A DNA stretch of 64,000 nt from CAYPIE01 sp964410665 (GTDB lineage: Bacteria > Planctomycetota > Planctomycetia > Gemmatales > Gemmataceae), in assembly GCA_964410665.1 (NCBI GenBank), contig CAYPIE010000005.1, positions 97,212 through 161,211 of the forward strand, in the 5' to 3' direction. Under the pieces are notes generated by a model, which worked only from the letters and a program-made list of their open reading frames with translations, did not search any database and was not told the origin of the DNA. Made by a program: the position numbers and the translations under genes. Below are positions 60,304 to 64,000 of this stretch, piece by piece; the stretch's first letter is position 1; each line of letters opens with the position of its first letter.

Positions 60304-60546
60304 ATGGTTCGTAAGAAACTCGGGAAGAATCGCAAGAATCGCTGCCGGTTTTGCACCAAAGAAGGTTGTCCCCGCCCCGTCTTCGTCGACTATAAGGACG
60401 TCCAAGGCCTGAAGAAGTTCTGCACCGGCCAGGGCAAGCTGTTTAGCCGCAAACGTAGCGGCACTTGCGCTGCCTACCAACGTGCGTTGAGCAATGCCGT
60501 CAAGCGAGCCCGTTTCATGGCGCTGATGCCGTATGTGGGTGAGTGA
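60304..60546 (+). CDS. rpsR: Small-subunit ribosomal protein bS18
   Basis: An 80-residue bS18 of normal length. It has the N-terminal basic part and a zinc-type Cys cluster (CRFCTKEGCPRPVFVDYKD plus Cys40 and Cys50). The conserved core follows: VQGLKKFCTGQGKLFSRKRS, CAAYQRALSNAVKRARFMAL, MPYVGE. In most bacteria rpsR lies between rpsF/ssb and rplI; here it stands alone between a glycosyltransferase pair and a convergent transporter. AAGGA lies about 14 bases upstream, longer than usual. Whether another rpsR copy exists in the genome cannot be seen. Confidence 0.95.
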   Translation: MVRKKLGKNRKNRCRFCTKEGCPRPVFVDYKDVQGLKKFCTGQGKLFSRKRSGTCAAYQRALSNAVKRARFMALMPYVGE

Positions 60547-60764
60547 TTGGTGGTCCGTGGTTCGGAAAGCGTTCGGATTGGCTGCGCTGTCGTCCCCTAC
60601 CTATCACTCGCAAAATGTCGCATAAGGCCCGCGACCATTTCTCGCCAGAGGCGGGCCACGACGATACAGAAGCCCAACTTGGCTTGCTTCCCCGAAGAGC
60701 CGATTGGCTGACCGAAATCAAACGAACTCGCTTGCTAGCGCTGAAGCCATTTCGTCTTGTGTGT

Positions 60765-61988
60765 TCAAAGTGTTAGCAGAAGCCCGGCTAACGCAGCGCT
60801 CATCAGATTCGACAACGATCCCGCGGCGACCGCACGCAAGCCGAATCGCGCAATCAATGCACGCTTCTCTGGTATCAGAACTCCAAGGCCGCCAAGCAAA
60901 ACCGCGATCGAAGAAAGATTCGCGAATCCGCACAGTGAGAAGGTCGCAACCGCCCGGGTACGGTCGCTCATTCCTTCCAGGTAGTCGTCCAGGTGCGAGA
61001 ACGCAACGAACTCGTTGAGGATCAGCTTTTCGCCGAACAGCGCGCCCGCCGCTTGCGTCTCGGGCCAGGGGACGGTGAGTAGGTACATCAGCGGTGCAAA
61101 CAGCCAGCCGAGCATCTTCTGCAGCGTCAAATCGTAGCCAAACCAGCCGACAATCCCCCCGACGATGCCGTTGAACAACGCGATGATCCCCACGAAAGCG
61201 ATCAGCATCGCGCCGATGTTGACAGCGAGCTTCAACCCATCACTAGCCCCCACCGCCGCCGCCATGATGATGTTCTCGTGTTGAGTAGATTCTACGGTGA
61301 GTGGTTCCCGAGGATGCCGAGCAGCATGCGGATCGTCGGGCATGATCAGTTTGGCCATCAGCAGACCACCGGGTGCTGCCATAAAACTTGCGGCCAACAA
61401 GTAACGCGTTTCCGCGCCCATAAGCACGTATGCGGCGAGGGTGGTGCCTGCGACCGAGGCGAGCCCTGAGGTCATGATTGCAAACAATTGCGAATGTGTA
61501 ATAGTATTAAGATATGGCTTTACCGACAGCGGCGCTTCGGTCATCCCCACGAAGGTATTCGCCCCTGCGTTGAGCGATTCGACCGGTGCCGTACCGACGA
61601 TGCGTCGCAGTGCACCTCCAACGAGTTTCACCACCCATGGCATAATACGCAGGTGATAAAGCACGGACATCAGAGCCGAAAAATAGATAATGATCGGCAA
61701 CACATGGATCGCAAAACTGACACCGATGGTTTCGGTATCTGCGAGCGGACCAAAGACCATGTCAATGCCTTGACGGGAATATCCAATGACGATGAGGACC
61801 CAATCGGAGAGTGCATCGAGTGTCATACGTCCCACACGCGTGTGCAGGACAAAAATGGCGACCGCAACTTGGAGGGCAAATGCAGCGACGACGATGCGCA
61901 GCTGGATCGCCTTGCGATTGGTCGACAACGCCACGGCGATGGCCAGGAGCACAAAGACTCCAACCAAGCCGATCAGTTTGTGTGGCAT
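60765..61988 (-). CDS. Concentrative nucleoside transporter (CNT/NupC family)
   Basis: An inner-membrane ion-coupled nucleoside importer of 407 residues. Hydrophobic segments run throughout, with the CNT motifs VLPIIIYFSALMSVLYHL, ESLNAGANTFVGMTEAPL and TLAAYVLMGAETRYLLAASF. GALFGEKLILNEFVAFSHL and FSLCGFANLSSIAVLLGGLG follow near the C-terminus; the Asn/Glu and Ser residues in these loops form the nucleoside site. The start at 61988 (MPHKLIGLVGVF) is preferred over 62075 since it directly precedes the first helix. It converges with rpsR across 218 bases and is followed by nothing on its strand. Confidence 0.94.
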   Translation of the reverse strand: MPHKLIGLVGVFVLLAIAVALSTNRKAIQLRIVVAAFALQVAVAIFVLHTRVGRMTLDALSDWVLIVIGYSRQGIDMVFGPLADTETIGVSFAIHVLPIIIYFSALMSVLYHLRIMPWVVKLVGGALRRIVGTAPVESLNAGANTFVGMTEAPLSVKPYLNTITHSQLFAIMTSGLASVAGTTLAAYVLMGAETRYLLAASFMAAPGGLLMAKLIMPDDPHAARHPREPLTVESTQHENIIMAAAVGASDGLKLAVNIGAMLIAFVGIIALFNGIVGGIVGWFGYDLTLQKMLGWLFAPLMYLLTVPWPETQAAGALFGEKLILNEFVAFSHLDDYLEGMSDRTRAVATFSLCGFANLSSIAVLLGGLGVLIPEKRALIARFGLRAVAAGSLSNLMSAALAGLLLTL

Positions 61989-62155
61989 TTGCACCCCGAC
62001 TACAGTATTCACGTTGGCCGCCAAGGATACCGTAACAACCATCCTCAGCCCAAAAGAGGCGGGGCTTTCTTTCACCGGTAGGTCGCAAGTTGCATGGGCG
62101 TTGGGATTGACTTGCTATCCGGCCAATCGGACAGGTCGTCTCGAGCTTCGCTTGG

Positions 62156-63745
62156 TTAGGCAGGCAAGCCATCGCGGAGAATTTCTTTTGCCGCGTTCCA
62201 GCCACACGCCCCGATGACACCCCCGCCCGGGTGAGCGGCAGAGCCACAAAGGTAGAGGCCGTCGATCGGCGTGCGATAATTGGCATAGCCCATGGTTGGC
62301 CGCATGAGGAACATGTTCGACAGCGACATGGAACCCTGGAAGATGTTGCCGCCCGTCAGCCCGTAGGTCCGTTCCAGGTCTAGCGGTGAGATCACCTGGC
62401 GATCGATGACGGCATTGCAAAAGTTTGGGGCGTACTCGTTGAGGATGGCAAAGCAGCGGTCAGCGAAGGCATCTTTCTTCTCGTCCCAGCTGCCCTCACG
62501 CAGTTCGTACGGAGCATACTGGATGAACATCGACATTAGGTGTTTGCCGGGTGGTGCCACGGTCGGGTCGAGGGCCGAGGCCATGGTGCACTCTAGGATC
62601 GGTGACTCCGAGGGGCGGCCGTACTTGGCGTCGTCGTAGGCCCGTTCCAGGTAGTCAAAATCTGGGCAGATGTGCATTGTGCCGTGATGCTGCGGGCCGA
62701 TCCCGTTGCTTGGCAGGGCAGTGAAGTTTGGTGGTTCATTCAGGCATACGTTGATCTTTAGAGTGGCGCTGGTGTAGTCGACGCGGCGAATTTCACTCAC
62801 GAAGTCACTGGGCAGCTCTTTGGGGTCCATGAGCCGTTCGAAGGTGACATACGCATCAGCGTTGGAAGCGACCCGGCGGGCGAACAGTTCGCTGCCATCG
62901 GTCAGGACAACACCGCCCACCCGGCCATCGCGAACCAGGATGCGCTCGACCGCGGCATTGGTACGGATCTCGGCACCATGGGCACGGGCCGAGGCGGCTA
63001 ACGCGTTGGAGATGGTGCCCATGCCTCCCTGAACGTAGCCCCAGACGCCGCGGACACCCTCGCATTCGCCCATGACGTGATGGAACAAAACATACGCCGT
63101 CCCAGGCATCGAGGGCGAGGCCATGACGCCGATCACTGCATCGGTAGCTAGCGTGACTTTGAGCTGTTCGGACTCAAACCAGCGGTCGAGAATCGGACGA
63201 GCGGCCCCAGTGAGGATTTCTACCGCTTCGCGGGCGTGTTTGCCAAGCCGCAGAAAGCTCCAGCCTAGCCGGGAGAGTTTCAACAGATCACTCGGCCGGT
63301 ATGAGAACGGATTCGGTGGGGTCTGCACCAGCAGCGGTTCAAGCAAATCAGCGACACGCGTCAGCATGGCCTCATACTTGGGCAGCATCTCAGCGTCTTG
63401 CGTGGAGAACTTACTGACCTCGCGGTGCGTCAGTTCCGGGTCCGGACCCATCATCAGGTGACGGCCATCCGGAAAAGGGGTAAACGAGGAGGGATTTCGC
63501 GGCAACATCTTGAAGCCGTACTTCTTGAGTTCGAGATCACGAATAATCTCTGGGCGGAACAAGCTGTTGACGTAAGCCGCGGTCGAGACCTTGTAACCTG
63601 GCCAGAGCTCCTCAGTGACGCAGCAGCCACCCAACACGTCACGGCGTTCCAAGACCAAAACCTTGTAACCTGCTCGGGCTAGGTAGGCAGCGGTGACCAG
63701 TCCGTTGTGTCCCGCGCCGATAATGATGATGTCGTAGGTTCGCAT
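62156..63745 (-). CDS. FAD-dependent oxidoreductase, phytoene desaturase/PYROXD2-like
   Basis: A 529-residue flavoprotein. The N-terminal dinucleotide fold is IIIIGAGHNGLVTAAYLARA with VLVLERRDVLGG, and the C-terminal FAD segment is PIDGLYLCGSAAHPGGGVIG. GYVQGGMGTISNALAASARA and VASNADAYVTFERLM are typical of the CrtI/PYROXD2 group. The subfamily is wide (carotenoid desaturases, retinol saturases, PYROXD2), and no carotenoid gene is near, so the substrate is open. It is on the minus strand just upstream of the nucleoside transporter gene, separated by 167 bases. Confidence 0.88.
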   Translation of the reverse strand: MRTYDIIIIGAGHNGLVTAAYLARAGYKVLVLERRDVLGGCCVTEELWPGYKVSTAAYVNSLFRPEIIRDLELKKYGFKMLPRNPSSFTPFPDGRHLMMGPDPELTHREVSKFSTQDAEMLPKYEAMLTRVADLLEPLLVQTPPNPFSYRPSDLLKLSRLGWSFLRLGKHAREAVEILTGAARPILDRWFESEQLKVTLATDAVIGVMASPSMPGTAYVLFHHVMGECEGVRGVWGYVQGGMGTISNALAASARAHGAEIRTNAAVERILVRDGRVGGVVLTDGSELFARRVASNADAYVTFERLMDPKELPSDFVSEIRRVDYTSATLKINVCLNEPPNFTALPSNGIGPQHHGTMHICPDFDYLERAYDDAKYGRPSESPILECTMASALDPTVAPPGKHLMSMFIQYAPYELREGSWDEKKDAFADRCFAILNEYAPNFCNAVIDRQVISPLDLERTYGLTGGNIFQGSMSLSNMFLMRPTMGYANYRTPIDGLYLCGSAAHPGGGVIGACGWNAAKEILRDGLPA

Positions 63746-63812
63746 AGTGAGTCGGGTGGCTCGTTTGTAGTGGGGTAAAGGGTGGGCAGGATTCCGGGCA
63801 CAGATTTCGAGT

Positions 63813-63990
63813 TTAGAGCGTTTGCGGTTGCGTTGCGGTCGAGGCGATTGCGGTGCGGGAGCGGTCGAGGTGATCTCGGTACGGCAGAGGCACTTGCGAT
63901 TGCGTTGCGGTCGAGGCGCTTGCGGTGCGGCAGAAGCAGAGGCGATTGCGGTGCGGGGAAAGAGGCAGAGGCGCTTGCGGTGCGGGGAAC
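63813..63990. repeat. GC-rich irregular tandem repeats upstream of the oxidoreductase gene
   Basis: The core GAGGCGATTGCGGTGCGG or GAGGCGCTTGCGGTGCGG occurs four times (about 63841, 63913, 63939, 63969). A longer block of 37 bases beginning TTGCGGTTGCGTTGCGGTCG at 63822 recurs 72 bases later with two changes. The spacing is irregular and there is no palindromic repeat/unique-spacer pattern. The array probably continues past the right edge of the window, where it stops at GAACCCCCGGACTG. Confidence 0.8.
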
Positions 63991-64000
63991 CCCCGGACTG

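Noticed and set aside
63813..63990. CRISPR array
   Set aside because: Units are short, irregularly spaced and merge into one another; there are no unique spacers and no cas genes.

Overview
The window is a chromosomal segment, about 57-59% GC by eye, from a Gram-negative bacterium. It is most likely a planctomycete of the Gemmata/Isosphaera type. Supporting signs are an ECF sigma factor fused through a membrane segment to WD40 repeats, a Ser/Thr kinase with the usual planctomycete N-terminal extension, pairs of Gfo/Idh/MocA oxidoreductase and sugar-phosphate isomerase genes, secreted HEAT and PQQ-propeller proteins, and a complete lipid A/heptose core set. The genus cannot be fixed from the sequence alone. 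I found no rRNA, tRNA, CRISPR array, transposase or phage gene.

Layout. 1-1.3 kb: start of a DevBCA-type exporter on the minus strand (adaptor complete, permease cut by the window edge). 1.4-8.7 kb: a signalling block with a hybrid histidine kinase, a stand-alone receiver, a DHp-receiver-cyclase protein and a convergent haem-type sensor kinase. 8.7-15.7 kb, mostly minus: mutM, an isomerase/oxidoreductase pair, a glycine-rich BON protein (plus strand), a small epimerase-like cupin and mutS. 15.9-17.5 kb: RsbW-like ATPase, STAS protein and a receiver-like protein without phosphorylation residues. 17.7-20 kb: a second isomerase/oxidoreductase pair. 20.4-25.4 kb: asnB joined to devC-devA-devB. 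25.4-33.1 kb, minus: a DJ-1/PfpI homologue lacking its nucleophile, a membrane PH-domain protein with 30-residue repeats, a proline-rich anchored protein, pxpC-pxpA without pxpB, a Ser/Thr kinase-receiver fusion and cyclopropane fatty acid synthase.

33.2-42.7 kb, plus, is a tight envelope operon: lpxK, a deoxyhypusine-synthase-like gene, hldE, waaF, two WaaP-like kinases (the first with a pseudokinase half), a WaaG-like glycosyltransferase and plsY fused to a DUF4149-like domain. Together they would build and phosphorylate a heptose-containing LPS core and supply lysophosphatidate. 42.8-52.6 kb holds a large secreted pseudo-subtilisin, a GH15 glycosidase, a secreted HEAT/PQQ pair and an SPFH-GYF plus zinc-ribbon pair. 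52.7-57.6 kb holds a small ppGpp-hydrolase-like HD protein and two decaying sigma-WD40 genes. 57.6-64 kb holds a 32-bp perfect hairpin, two overlapping glycosyltransferases, a lone rpsR, a nucleoside transporter, a carotenoid-desaturase-like oxidoreductase and a GC-rich repeat tract.

The best leads are the pseudo-subtilisin, the DHS-like gene inside the LPS operon, the asnB-exporter operon, the DHp-receiver-cyclase module, the nucleophile-less DJ-1 protein, the long hairpin and the two sigma-WD40 genes caught in decay.
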